Below, in pieces: positions 18,263 through 27,604 of a DNA stretch of 64,000 nt. The position numbers were made by a program, and so were the translations under genes. Within the stretch, counting starts at the first letter, position 1. Every line of letters begins with the position of its first letter. This stretch comes from Lysobacterales bacterium PRO7 (GTDB lineage Bacteria; Pseudomonadota; Gammaproteobacteria; Xanthomonadales; Rhodanobacteraceae): assembly GCA_021404785.1 (NCBI GenBank), contig QWHH01000004.1:1-64000 (forward strand), given 5' to 3'. Under the pieces are notes generated by a model. The model worked only from the letters and a program-made list of their open reading frames with translations, did no database searches and had not been told where the DNA came from.

Positions 18263-19839
18263 GCAGCTGCGATCATATCTGCCGCTCGTTCGGCGATCAT
18301 GATCGTCGGCGCATTCGTGTTGCCGCCGGGCAGGCAGGGCATCACCGAGGCGTCGACGACGCGCAATCCGGCGACGCCGCGCACGCGCAGTTGCGAATCC
18401 ACCACGGCCTGATCGTCGTTGCCCATGCGGCAGGAGCCGACCGGGTGGTAGACAGTCTCGGCCTTGCGCCGGATGAAGTCCGCCAGACCTGCGTCGGTCG
18501 TCACTGCCGAACCCGGGAAGATTTCTTCGCCACGATACGCATCGAAAGCCGTGGCGGCGAAGATTTCGCGTGATAGCTTGGCGCCTTCGATCATGGTTGC
18601 AAGATCGTGGCCGTCGCCGTCGCTCAAATAATTCGCGCGAATCTCGGCTTTCGCCGCCGGATCGGCGGATTTGAGCCGGATCGTGCCGCGGCTGCGCGGG
18701 CGCAGGTTGCAGGCATGCAGGGTGTAGCCGTAGCCGGGCAGGCGATGGCGGCCATGGTCGTCGAGCAGGGCGGGGATGAAGTGCAGTTGCACGTCGCAGC
18801 GCTCGTCCGGCGCGAGTCGCGTGCGCACGAATGCGCCGCCTTCGGCGATGTTGGATGTCCCCGGCCCGTCGTGGCGCAGCAGGTATTCCAGCGCCACCGC
18901 CACTTCGTTGAGCCGGTCGTAGCTGACCGGCTGCGTGCAGTGCTGCAACGTGCAGATGTCCAGGTGATCCTGCAGGTTTGCACCGACACCGGGCAGATCG
19001 TGCGCCGCGCGGATGCCATGCGCGCGCAAATGATCGGCCGGACCGACGCCCGACAGCATCAACAGTTGCGGCGAATTGATCGCACCGCCGCACAGGATCA
19101 CCTCGCGGGCTTCGGCGCGGGTGAGGCGGCCGTTGTGGCGGTAGTCGACCCCCACTGCACGATGACCGTCGAGCAGGACGTGCTGCGTCACCGCGCGCGT
19201 GCGCACGGTCAGGTTGGCGCGGCCGCGCGCTGCGTGCAAATAGCTCGCCGCGGTCGAGCAGCGCGCGCCGTCCTTTTGCGTGACTTGATAGAAGCCCGCA
19301 CCGAGCTGCGTGGTGCCGTTGAAATCGGGGTTGAGCGGCAAACCGGTGCCCTGCGCCGCATCCACGAAGGCCTGCGTGAGCGCGTTGTGGTACTTGAGGT
19401 CCTGCACGGCGAGCGGTCCGTCTGCGCCGTGCAATTCGCTGGCGCCGCGTGTGTTGCCTTCGGCACGTTTGAAATACGGCAGCACGCCGTTCCAGTTCCA
19501 GCGCTCGTCGCCAACCATGCGCGCCCATTCGTCGTAATCGCGCGCGTCGCCGCGGATGTAGCACATGGCATTGATCGAGCTGGAACCGCCGAGCACCTTG
19601 CCGCGTGGCCACCACAGGCGGCGGTTGTCGAGTTGCGCTTCCGGTTCGGTGGAGTAGTCCCAATTGATGCCCTTGCGGTTCACCATCTTGGCGATGCCGG
19701 CTGGCATGTGGATGAACGGGTGCCAGTCGCGGCCGCCGGCTTCGAGCAGGAGCACGCGGTGGTTCGGATTCGCGCTTAGCCGGTTGGCGAGCACGCAGCC
19801 GGCGGAACCGGCGCCGACGATGATGGTGTCGTAAGTCAT
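18259..19839 (-). CDS. GMC-family FAD-dependent oxidoreductase (choline/alcohol dehydrogenase-like)
   Basis: 526 residues, the usual size for the family. The N-terminus has the FAD Rossmann motif (IIVGAGSAGCVLANRLS), then GKVLGGSSSINAMCYIRG and the second GMC signature (GAINSPQLLMLSGVGP). The C-terminus has the active-site region YHPVGSCRMG and GGNTNAPTIMIAERAADMI. Relatives include choline dehydrogenase BetA and alkyl alcohol dehydrogenases. No betaine genes are nearby, so an alcohol dehydrogenase role is as likely as choline oxidation. It is a probable single-gene unit. Confidence 0.93.
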   Translation of the reverse strand: MTYDTIIVGAGSAGCVLANRLSANPNHRVLLLEAGGRDWHPFIHMPAGIAKMVNRKGINWDYSTEPEAQLDNRRLWWPRGKVLGGSSSINAMCYIRGDARDYDEWARMVGDERWNWNGVLPYFKRAEGNTRGASELHGADGPLAVQDLKYHNALTQAFVDAAQGTGLPLNPDFNGTTQLGAGFYQVTQKDGARCSTAASYLHAARGRANLTVRTRAVTQHVLLDGHRAVGVDYRHNGRLTRAEAREVILCGGAINSPQLLMLSGVGPADHLRAHGIRAAHDLPGVGANLQDHLDICTLQHCTQPVSYDRLNEVAVALEYLLRHDGPGTSNIAEGGAFVRTRLAPDERCDVQLHFIPALLDDHGRHRLPGYGYTLHACNLRPRSRGTIRLKSADPAAKAEIRANYLSDGDGHDLATMIEGAKLSREIFAATAFDAYRGEEIFPGSAVTTDAGLADFIRRKAETVYHPVGSCRMGNDDQAVVDSQLRVRGVAGLRVVDASVMPCLPGGNTNAPTIMIAERAADMIAAA

Positions 19840-19892
19840 GCGGCGAGGCTACGGGGCAACGCTAGAGCAGATGCTCCATCGCAGCGCAGCAA

Positions 19893-20693
19893 TCAGGCAA
19901 GCACTTCCACCGCATCGCCGACGCGCAACAAGCCCGTACCGCGCGGAATCAGGTTCTGGCCGAAACTCACGCCTTTCGGCGTTTTGCGGTAGGTAAGCAA
20001 GGTGCGCAGAGGTTCGCCGGACGGATCGAACTCGCCGCGCTCGAAATCCACCGTGGTGAACACGCAGCGGATGCACGGCTTGACGACGTCGAAGTCGATG
20101 CCGCCGATGCGCACGCGCTTCCAGCCATCTTCGGCGTGCGGCTGGGTGCCGGCAATGACGATGCTGGGGCGAAAGCGCAGCATCGGCACCGGCTGCGCCA
20201 GTTTGGAATTAAGCAGATCCAGTGCCGCCTGCGAAATCAGCAGCAACGGATAGCCGTCGGCAAAGCTGACGATGTCGCCGGGGTGCGAATGATCGGGGTC
20301 GACCGGACGCAGGCAGGTTTCGTCCATGTGCACGAAACGCGCTGGATGTCCGAGGAACGTGCTGATCCAATCATCAGATTCGGAATTTGCCGCTTGCGCA
20401 GCGACATGGCTGTTCCAGACCTCGACACCCATGCGAGGCGACGTGGCGACAGGCGCCAGTCGCAGCAGCGGCATGTCCGGCGCGCGCAGTTGCAGCGTGC
20501 CGTCGCCGACGGGTTCGGCGCGAATCAGGGTCAGGCGTGGATGCTTGCGTCCGGTGATGAACTTGCCATCGGCATCCACCACCATCCAGCGCCGGTCGTG
20601 TTCGAAGCCACGCACTTGCACGCGCGCGGATTCGAGTGCCAGCGCAGCGCCGGACTTGAGCGGATAAACATGGATCGACGCAAGCATGGACAT
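19893..20693 (-). CDS. MOSC domain protein (YcbX-like, no ferredoxin domain)
   Basis: 266 residues. The N-terminal MOSC beta-barrel domain (IHVYPLKSGAALALESARVQVRGFEHDRRWMVVD) precedes the MOSC domain with its conserved cysteine in KPCIRCVFTTVDFERGE and a GQNLIPRGTGLLRVGD ending. These proteins handle molybdenum-cofactor-dependent N-hydroxyl reduction or sulfur carriage. E. coli YcbX carries an extra C-terminal ferredoxin domain that is absent here. It is divergent from the transporter at 20756. Confidence 0.93.
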   Translation of the reverse strand: MSMLASIHVYPLKSGAALALESARVQVRGFEHDRRWMVVDADGKFITGRKHPRLTLIRAEPVGDGTLQLRAPDMPLLRLAPVATSPRMGVEVWNSHVAAQAANSESDDWISTFLGHPARFVHMDETCLRPVDPDHSHPGDIVSFADGYPLLLISQAALDLLNSKLAQPVPMLRFRPSIVIAGTQPHAEDGWKRVRIGGIDFDVVKPCIRCVFTTVDFERGEFDPSGEPLRTLLTYRKTPKGVSFGQNLIPRGTGLLRVGDAVEVLA

Positions 20694-20755
20694 GGCGTTC
20701 AGAATACCATTGCGCGCGTGTTACCCTTCGCCGCCTTTAGTTTGGAACTGTCGAC

Positions 20756-22078
20756 TTGAGCACAGCCGATCCGACTGCGCGCCGCGGCTTTGCGGCGATG
20801 CTCACGGGCGTGGAACGCCACGAATGGCCGGCGGTGATCCTCGCGTTCGCGTATTTTTTCCTCGTACTAGCCGCCTACTACGTGCTGCGACCGGTGCGTG
20901 AACAGCTCGCGGCGGCCGAAGGCACACAGGCGCTGTTGTCGTTCTACACCGCTACGTTCATCGCCACCCTGGTATTGACGCCGGTGTACGGTTGGCTGGT
21001 CGCGCGCTTCCCGCGCAAGCGTTTCGTGCCGGTGGTGTACGTCTTTTTCATCGTCAACCTGCTGGCCTTCATTCCCGCGTTTCGCGCGCAGGGCGACCTG
21101 AGCCCGCAAATCCTGGGCGCAGTGTTCTTCGTCTGGATGAGCGTGTTCAACCTGTTCGTGGTGGCGGTGTTCTGGAGTTTTGTCGCCGACATTTTCAGCA
21201 CCGACCAGGCCTATCGCTTGTTCGGCATCGTGGCGCTCGGCGGCACACTCGGTGCGATCGCCGGGCCGCTGCTGACGAAGTGGCTGGTGCACGTCATCGG
21301 CATCGCGCCCTTGCTCGCCGTTGCATCCGCGCTGCTTGCCGGTGCAGTCGCTTGCGTTCTCGGCCTGATCGCATGGTCGCGCCGCCATCCGGTGGCGCTG
21401 GATCATGCGCGCAACGAAAGCGTGATCGGCGGGGGGTTCTGGGCCGGCGCCAAGCTCGTGCTGTCGGTGCCGTTCCTGCGTCGCATCGCCGTGCTGATGT
21501 TGCTCGGCGATTGCGTCGGCACGGTGTTGTACAACCTGCAGACCGACATCGGCCACCATTTCTATCCGGATGCCGCGGCACGCACCGATTTCTATGCGAG
21601 TGTCGATGCAGCCACCAATGTGCTGATGGCGCTGACCCAGATCTTCATCACGCGCGTCGTGCTGACGCGCTTCGGCCCCGCCTCGAGTATCGCCGGCACC
21701 GAGGTGGTCAAGATGTTGACCCTGATCTCGCTGGCCCTGATCGGCATGCCGGGCGCGGTCGCGGCGGCACTGATCGTCACCCGCGCCGGATCCTACGGCG
21801 TCAACAATCCCGCGATCGACAGCCTGTTCACCCATGTCGATCGTGAGACGCGCTACAAGGCCAAAGGCTTCATCGATACCGCGGTATGGCGCCTCGGCGA
21901 TGTGCTGGTGATCGCCGCGATCCAGGGATTGCGCGACGTCTCGGCACATGTGCCTTGGTTGTCCTGGATCGCGGTCACACCCGCGTTTGCCGCAATGTCC
22001 GCGCTGGCGTCGGCCTGCGCGGTGTATGTGGCCTGGCAGATCCGCAAGATGCCGGAGATGAAATCCGGCACCAGTTGA
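20756..22078 (+). CDS. MFS-type carrier, NTP/NTP-translocase-like
   Basis: 440 residues with about 12 hydrophobic segments. The N-terminal block (EWPAVILAFAYFFLVLAAYYVLRPVREQ) and internal NLFVVAVFWSFVADIFSTDQAYRLFGIVALGGTLGAIAGP resemble proteobacterial carriers related to ATP:ADP translocases, often annotated simply as MFS. The substrate is unknown. The first start is a TTG at 20756 without a good ribosome site; an ATG at 20798 is an alternative that loses 14 residues before the first helix. It converges on fadE with only 4 nt between stop codons. Confidence 0.85.
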   Translation: MSTADPTARRGFAAMLTGVERHEWPAVILAFAYFFLVLAAYYVLRPVREQLAAAEGTQALLSFYTATFIATLVLTPVYGWLVARFPRKRFVPVVYVFFIVNLLAFIPAFRAQGDLSPQILGAVFFVWMSVFNLFVVAVFWSFVADIFSTDQAYRLFGIVALGGTLGAIAGPLLTKWLVHVIGIAPLLAVASALLAGAVACVLGLIAWSRRHPVALDHARNESVIGGGFWAGAKLVLSVPFLRRIAVLMLLGDCVGTVLYNLQTDIGHHFYPDAAARTDFYASVDAATNVLMALTQIFITRVVLTRFGPASSIAGTEVVKMLTLISLALIGMPGAVAAALIVTRAGSYGVNNPAIDSLFTHVDRETRYKAKGFIDTAVWRLGDVLVIAAIQGLRDVSAHVPWLSWIAVTPAFAAMSALASACAVYVAWQIRKMPEMKSGTS

Positions 22079-22082
22079 CGGT

Positions 22083-24551
22083 TCAGGCCACGCTGCGCAA
22101 TCCCGGTTTCGGCCGCACCACCGCCGCGCGCAGTTCCGCGGGATCGAAATCGTCCACGTCAATGAATTCCTGCATCGCCGCGCGCACGCGTTCGAGCAGT
22201 TTGCGTTCGTCGGTCGAAATCGCGCCGGATTGTTCGGCTTCGGCGAGTTGCGCGTCGGCATCCAGCGCCTTGATGCTTCCGGACTTGAGCGCCTTGGCGA
22301 ATTTGCGTTCCACGGGTTCGGCGGCAATCACGTCCGGTAGCAACGCGTTCATGCGCCCGACCGGATTGTTCGCGCTGGGCGTGAGATAAATCCATTCGGC
22401 CAGGCGCGAACGCGCATCGTTCGGCGCGCACAGGATCGTGGCGACGCGGTGGCCCAGTCGATCCGACGGCGGCGCTTCGCGGCGGCCGATCGGGAAGACC
22501 AGCGCGCGCAGAATCCACGCCACCGGACGGATCGGATAATTGCGCAGCACGCCATCCAATGCCGATTGCATCCGGTAGGCGCAATCGTGGAACGCCCAGG
22601 CCAGCAGCGGCTGGTCGGCGACCGGACGGCCCTGGTCTTCGTAACGCTTGAGCATCGCGCTGGCGATGAACAGGTTGGACAGCACGTCGCCGAGGCGCGC
22701 GGACAGCCGCTCCTTGAACTTGAGCTTGCCGCCGAGCGTGAGCATCGCGGTGTCGGCGGCGAGCGCCAGGTTCGCAGCATAGCGGTTGAGCTTGCGGTAG
22801 TAGCGCCGCGTGTACTTGTCGCCCGGCGCACTGCCGATGTGCGCATGCGTGAGGCCGAGCACGAAGCTGCGCGCCGCATTGGAAATGGCAAAGCCGACAT
22901 GGCGGAACAGCACGTCGTCGAATGCGACAAGGCGCTCGCGGTAATCCGGCAATTTGGCGGCCCGCAATTCCTTGAGCACGAACGGATGGCAGCGGATAGC
23001 GCCCTGACCGAAGATCATCAGGCTGCGTGTCATGATGTTCGCGCCTTCCACCGTGATCGCAATCGGCGCGGTCTGCCACGAGCGTCCGGCGTAGTTGGAC
23101 GGGCCGAGCTGCACCGCCTTGCCGCCGTGCACGTCCATCACGTCGCGCGCGACCTCACGGCCGAGTTCGGTACAGTGATACTTGGCGATGGCCGATCCCA
23201 CCGCCGGTTTCTCGCCGCGATCCACGGCGGCGGCGCTGGCGCGCGACAACGCGGTGATCGCATAGGTCAGACCGCCGATGCGCGCGAGCGCTTCCTCGAC
23301 GCCCTCGAAGCGACCGATCGCCATGCCGAACTGTTTGCGGATGCGTGCGTAGGCGCCGGTCGCGATCGCGCCCATGCGCACGCCGCCCGATGCATTCGCG
23401 GGCAAGGTGATGCCGCGGCCGATGGACAGGCATTCGACCAGCATGCGCCAGCCCTGGCCGGCCATTTCCGCGCCGCCGATCAGCTGCGACAGCGGCACGA
23501 ACACGTCCTTGCCGCGCAGCGGACCGTTGAGGAACGCGGCATTCAGCGGAAAATGCCGGCGACCGATTTCCAGGCCATTGGTATCGCGCGGAATCATCGC
23601 CAGCGTGATGCCCAGATCGTCCTTGTCGCCGAGCAGGTGGTCGGGATCGTGCAAGCGGAAGGCAAGGCCGATCAGCGTCGCGATCGGCGCGAGCGTGATG
23701 TAGCGCTTGTCGAAAGTCAGACGCACGCCGACCACGTTGCCGCCCTGCCACTGACCCTTGCACACGATGCCGTAGTCGGGAATCGAGGTGGCGTCCGAAC
23801 CTGCATGCGGGCCGGTCAGCGCAAAGCAGGGAACCTCGCGGCCATCGGCAAGGCGCGGCAGGTAGTAGTCGCGCTGCTCGGGCGTGCCGTAGTGCAGCAG
23901 CAGTTCGCCGGGGCCGAGCGAGTTCGGCACGCCCACGGTGGAGGAGAGCGCACCCGATATGCTCATCAGTTTCTGCAGCACCGCCGATTGCGCGTAAGCG
24001 GAGAACTCCAGGCCGCCGTATTTTTTCGGGATGATCATGCCGAAGAATTTCTTCTGCTTGATGTATTCCCAGATTTCCGGCGGCAGGTCGGACAGCTCGT
24101 GCGTGATCTGCCATTCGTCGACCATCCGGCAGAGTTCTTCGCACGGCCCGTCAAGGAAGGCCTGTTCCTCCACCGACAGTTCCGGCTTGGGCTGCTTGAG
24201 CAGTTTCGACCAGTCCGGCTTGCCCGAAAACAACTCGCCTTCGAAGCCGACGGTGCCGGCCTCCAGCGCGATTTGTTCAGTCTCGGACAACTGCGGTGTG
24301 ATTTTTTGGTAGATGCCAAGAAGCGGCGCGGTGATGCGGCGACGGCGGAATTCGGGAATGTTCAACGGCACGACGATGAGGGCGAACACCAGCGCCGTTA
24401 TCGCGATGGCCAGCCAGTGGCTGCCGGCCATCAATCCGATGCCGATGATGGCCACGAAGCCGGCGCTGGCCCATACGCGCAAGCCAACGCGCAGATAGGC
24501 GCAGGCAAGGCAAACCACGAGCAGGGCGATGAGCGGGTACCAGTGAATCAT
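22083..24551 (-). CDS. fadE: Acyl-CoA dehydrogenase FadE-like
   Basis: 822 residues, close to E. coli FadE (814). Two N-terminal membrane helices are followed by the acyl-CoA dehydrogenase core (GGLEFSAYAQSAVLQKLMSISGALSSTVGVPNSLGPGELLLHYGT, FALTGPHAGSD, AKYHCTELGREVARDVMDVHGGKAV) and the long FadE-specific C-terminal part. FadE does the first step of beta-oxidation, an FAD-dependent dehydrogenation of acyl-CoA at the inner membrane. The ATG at 24551 has GAGGA at the right distance; an upstream open frame is ignored. It follows the alpha/beta hydrolase by 13 nt, so the two are co-transcribed. Confidence 0.95.
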   Translation of the reverse strand: MIHWYPLIALLVVCLACAYLRVGLRVWASAGFVAIIGIGLMAGSHWLAIAITALVFALIVVPLNIPEFRRRRITAPLLGIYQKITPQLSETEQIALEAGTVGFEGELFSGKPDWSKLLKQPKPELSVEEQAFLDGPCEELCRMVDEWQITHELSDLPPEIWEYIKQKKFFGMIIPKKYGGLEFSAYAQSAVLQKLMSISGALSSTVGVPNSLGPGELLLHYGTPEQRDYYLPRLADGREVPCFALTGPHAGSDATSIPDYGIVCKGQWQGGNVVGVRLTFDKRYITLAPIATLIGLAFRLHDPDHLLGDKDDLGITLAMIPRDTNGLEIGRRHFPLNAAFLNGPLRGKDVFVPLSQLIGGAEMAGQGWRMLVECLSIGRGITLPANASGGVRMGAIATGAYARIRKQFGMAIGRFEGVEEALARIGGLTYAITALSRASAAAVDRGEKPAVGSAIAKYHCTELGREVARDVMDVHGGKAVQLGPSNYAGRSWQTAPIAITVEGANIMTRSLMIFGQGAIRCHPFVLKELRAAKLPDYRERLVAFDDVLFRHVGFAISNAARSFVLGLTHAHIGSAPGDKYTRRYYRKLNRYAANLALAADTAMLTLGGKLKFKERLSARLGDVLSNLFIASAMLKRYEDQGRPVADQPLLAWAFHDCAYRMQSALDGVLRNYPIRPVAWILRALVFPIGRREAPPSDRLGHRVATILCAPNDARSRLAEWIYLTPSANNPVGRMNALLPDVIAAEPVERKFAKALKSGSIKALDADAQLAEAEQSGAISTDERKLLERVRAAMQEFIDVDDFDPAELRAAVVRPKPGLRSVA

Positions 24552-24564
24552 GGTCTGTCCTCGA

Positions 24565-25443
24565 TCAAGTTTTCTGTAGCGGCGCGACGAAGTGTTCGAC
24601 GGCCGTGGTGAAGGCGGCATTTTCGTCGCCGGCGATCATGTGCGTGGCACGGCTCACGCGCACGTGCTGCGCATGCGGCACGCAGTGCAGGAACTCGGCG
24701 ATGGTGGCGTCGGATACGACGTCGCTGCGCTCGCCGCTGACGAGCAGCACGGGCACGTCGATGCGACGCGCGGCAGCGAGCAGACGCGCCTGTTCGCGTT
24801 CGCTGTCGACGGCAATGGTGTCGAGCAGGCGCGGATCCCAGTGCCAGCGCAGGCGGCCGTCGACATCCGTCACCAGCAGGGAACGCAGGCGTTCCGGAGA
24901 CTTGCGTTGCGCGCGATGCGGCAGGTAATGGGCGATGGCCGCGCTGGCTTCCTCGACGTTTGCAAAACCTTGTGGATGCGCGCGCATGAACGTGAGGATG
25001 CGTTCCACGCCGGCGGCTTCCCAGCGCGGCGTGATATCGACCAACACCATGGCGCGGAAAAGTTCGTGCTCGGCCTGCGCGACCAGACCCAGCAAACCGC
25101 CCATGGAGGCGCCGACGAGGATGGGCTTTTGCGCAGGAACGCGCGCGAGTCGCACCAGATCATCGACGAATTGGTGGAATTCGTATTGGCCATCCGTGCG
25201 CCAGCCGCTGTCACCGTGGCCGCGCGCGTCCATCGTCAGGCAATGCCAACCGGAATTTGCCAGCACCGCGGCCGTGACATCCCAGGCATGCCGGGTCTGG
25301 CCGAAGCCGTGCGCGAAAACCAGCGCAGACGTGGTCGAATCACCGCGCGACTCGATTGCCAGCGGCACGCCGTCCGCACCATCGAGCAGGATGCGCCTGG
25401 GCTCGGTGGCAAATGCTTTTCCGGCGATGGACATTGCAACCAT
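24565..25443 (-). CDS. Alpha/beta hydrolase, in operon with fadE
   Basis: About 290 residues. The fold shows the oxyanion block LVFAHGFGQTRHAWD, the nucleophile elbow VGASMGG with its Ser, the acid in the SGERSDVV region and the catalytic His in ATHMI. The mid-region is helical and lid-like. Starts at 25479, 25443 and 25434 are all possible and none has a clear ribosome site. It lies 13 nt upstream of fadE, suggesting a thioesterase or lipid esterase that feeds beta-oxidation; that link is inference from the operon. Confidence 0.85.
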   Translation of the reverse strand: MVAMSIAGKAFATEPRRILLDGADGVPLAIESRGDSTTSALVFAHGFGQTRHAWDVTAAVLANSGWHCLTMDARGHGDSGWRTDGQYEFHQFVDDLVRLARVPAQKPILVGASMGGLLGLVAQAEHELFRAMVLVDITPRWEAAGVERILTFMRAHPQGFANVEEASAAIAHYLPHRAQRKSPERLRSLLVTDVDGRLRWHWDPRLLDTIAVDSEREQARLLAAARRIDVPVLLVSGERSDVVSDATIAEFLHCVPHAQHVRVSRATHMIAGDENAAFTTAVEHFVAPLQKT

Positions 25444-25646
25444 ACGCGCGAGTATGGAAATCCGGATTGGAGTAATCAATCAGTGCAGGTTTATGCTGCA
25501 TTGCAGCGCAGGCGTGGCTTCACGCTGCCGGCGTCAGCCGTTACCATCGCAAACACTTTCCCGCGCACGCGGGCCGCTGCATGAGACGATGCTGATCGTC
25601 CGCCATGTTTTTTACATCCAGCCGCAGGGCTGCCTGAAGGAGAACA

Positions 25647-27428
25647 ATGAGCAAGCTGGAATCCCTCAACCAGTGGGTTGAAGCTGTCGCGCGTTCGACC
25701 CAACCCGAGCGCGTGCATTGGTGCGACGGTTCCGAGGCCGAAAACGACGCGCTGATCGACCTGATGCTGCAGCGCGGCGACCTGATCGAGCTCAATCCGC
25801 GCACACATCCGGACTGCTATCTGCACCGTTCCAACCCTTCCGACGTGGCGCGCGTCGAGCACCTGACCTTCATCTGCACGAAAAGCAAGGACGACGCCGG
25901 CCCGAACAACCACTGGATGGATCCTGCCGAAGCGCATGCCAAGGTCGACGCGCTGTTCGCCGGCTGCATGAAGGGTCGCACGCTGTACGTGATTCCGTAC
26001 TGCATGGGACCGATCGATTCGCCGCTGTCGCGCTGCGGCGTGGAGATCACCGATTCGCCGTATGTGGTCGCCAACATGCGCATCATGACGCGCATGGGTG
26101 CCGCGGCGCTTGAACGCATCGAACGCGAAGGCACGTTCGTGAAAGGCCAGCATTCGACCGGCGAACTGGATCCGCACAAGCGCTTCATCATGCATTTCCC
26201 CGAGGAATTGACGATCAAGTCGATCGGCTCCGGCTACGGCGGCAACGCCTTGCTCGGCAAGAAATGCCATGCCCTGCGCATCGCCTCCTACCAGGCGCGC
26301 ACGGAGGGATGGCTCGCCGAACACATGCTGATCGTCGGGATCCAGAATCCCAAGGGCGAAACGCATTACATCGCCGCGGCGTTTCCCTCGGCCTGCGGCA
26401 AGACCAACCTGGCCATGCTGATCCCGCCGGAAAGCTATCTCAAGGCTGGCTGGAAAGTGTGGACGGTGGGCGACGATATCTGCTGGATGACGCCCGGTGC
26501 GGACGGCCGTCTGTGGGCGATCAATCCCGAGGCCGGATTTTTCGGCGTCGCGCCGGGCACCAGTGCAAAGACGAATCCGAACGCGCTGGCCATGCTCAAT
26601 CACGACACGATCTTCACGAATGTCGCAGTCACCGCCGACGGCGATCCGTGGTGGGAAGGCCTGCCCGACGGCGTGCCGGTCAAGGATTGGCAGGGCCGCG
26701 ATTACCTCGCCACCAACGGGCCGGCCGCGCATCCGAATTCGCGTTTCACGGTTTCCGCGAAACAGTGCCCGAGCTGGTCGCCGCATGCGGAAGACCCGCA
26801 GGGCGTGCCGATCTCGGCGATCATTTTTGGCGGCCGTCGCGAACACCTCGTGCCGCTGGTGTTCGAGGCGCGTGACTGGACGCACGGCGTGCTGGTCGGC
26901 TCGGCGATGGGTTCGGAGACCACCGCCGCAGCGACCGGCGCGGTTGGCGTGTTGCGCCGCGATTCGATGGCGATGAAACCGTTCTGCGGCTACAACTTCG
27001 CCGACTACTTCGCGCACTGGCTGAGTCTGGAGAAGTCCGGGGCGAAGCTGCCGAAAATCTTCCACGTCAACTGGTTCCGCAAGGGTGACGACGGCAAGTT
27101 CCTGTGGCCGGGTTTTGGCGACAACATGCGCGTTCTGGAATGGATCCTCGGCCGCAGCAATGGCAGCGAAGGCGCTGAGGAAACACCGATCGGCAATATT
27201 CCGCGCGCGCAGGACCTGAATCTCGACGGACTCGACCTGACGCGATCCAAACTCGAAGCGCTGCTGCACGTCGACCTGGAAAGCTGGGCGGCCGAATACG
27301 AAAGCATTGGCGAATATCTCGCGTCTTATGGCGCGCGCATGCCGCAGAAATTGCTGGACGAACATCGGCGCATTGCGGCGCTATTGGCCGAAGATGTGGC
27401 CGAGTCGGATGCGGTGGGGACGCCCTGA
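25647..27428 (+). CDS. pckG: Phosphoenolpyruvate carboxykinase, GTP type
   Basis: 593 residues with a perfect ribosome site GAAGGAG before the ATG. GTP-dependent PEP carboxykinase converts oxaloacetate and GTP to PEP, CO2 and GDP in gluconeogenesis. Signature blocks are IPYCMGPIDSPLSRCGVEITDSPYVVANMRIMTRMG, the P-loop AAFPSACGKTNLAM, and WTVGDDICWM with GRLWAINPEAGFFGVAPGTS. This is the GTP form also found in animals and some proteobacteria, unlike E. coli's ATP form. An inverted REP-like pair follows 9 nt after the stop and probably ends the message. Confidence 0.98.
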   Translation: MSKLESLNQWVEAVARSTQPERVHWCDGSEAENDALIDLMLQRGDLIELNPRTHPDCYLHRSNPSDVARVEHLTFICTKSKDDAGPNNHWMDPAEAHAKVDALFAGCMKGRTLYVIPYCMGPIDSPLSRCGVEITDSPYVVANMRIMTRMGAAALERIEREGTFVKGQHSTGELDPHKRFIMHFPEELTIKSIGSGYGGNALLGKKCHALRIASYQARTEGWLAEHMLIVGIQNPKGETHYIAAAFPSACGKTNLAMLIPPESYLKAGWKVWTVGDDICWMTPGADGRLWAINPEAGFFGVAPGTSAKTNPNALAMLNHDTIFTNVAVTADGDPWWEGLPDGVPVKDWQGRDYLATNGPAAHPNSRFTVSAKQCPSWSPHAEDPQGVPISAIIFGGRREHLVPLVFEARDWTHGVLVGSAMGSETTAAATGAVGVLRRDSMAMKPFCGYNFADYFAHWLSLEKSGAKLPKIFHVNWFRKGDDGKFLWPGFGDNMRVLEWILGRSNGSEGAEETPIGNIPRAQDLNLDGLDLTRSKLEALLHVDLESWAAEYESIGEYLASYGARMPQKLLDEHRRIAALLAEDVAESDAVGTP

Positions 27429-27437
27429 AAAGAACTT

Positions 27438-27548
27438 GTCATTCCGGCATGGAATGCCGGAATCCAGAAGCCATGGATGGCAGGATCACAAGCACGAGCA
27501 GCATGGCATCCATGCAGTCTGGATGCCGGCATTCCATGCCGGCATGAC
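27438..27548. repeat. Head-to-head pair of REP-like palindromes
   Basis: Two copies of the same element lie in inverted orientation. The left unit begins GTCATTCC and folds ATTCCGGCAT / ATGCCGGAAT (27441-27463) around GGA. The right unit folds ATGCCGGCAT / ATGCCGGCAT (27523-27545) around TCC and ends CATGAC, the complement of the left end. Between them CCAGA...CCATGGATG and CATCCATG...TCTGG also pair, so the whole 111 bp can form one large cruciform. This build matches REP/BIME elements mobilised by TnpA-REP-type transposases; none is encoded in the window. It probably also stabilises or ends the pckG message. Confidence 0.85.
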
Positions 27549-27604
27549 GACTAGGATTTGACGGGTTTAAACCGGCTGGTACTCCACCGCATCCAAGCTC
27601 ACAA

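Noticed and set aside
22449-24611. A 720-codon open frame on the strand opposite fadE, and similarly long antisense frames at 14253-15800, 17126-19663 and 52599-54569
   Set aside because: They run opposite genes with clear protein families, have Arg/Ala/Gly/His-rich translations without domains and no ribosome sites; they are shadows of high GC at third codon positions.
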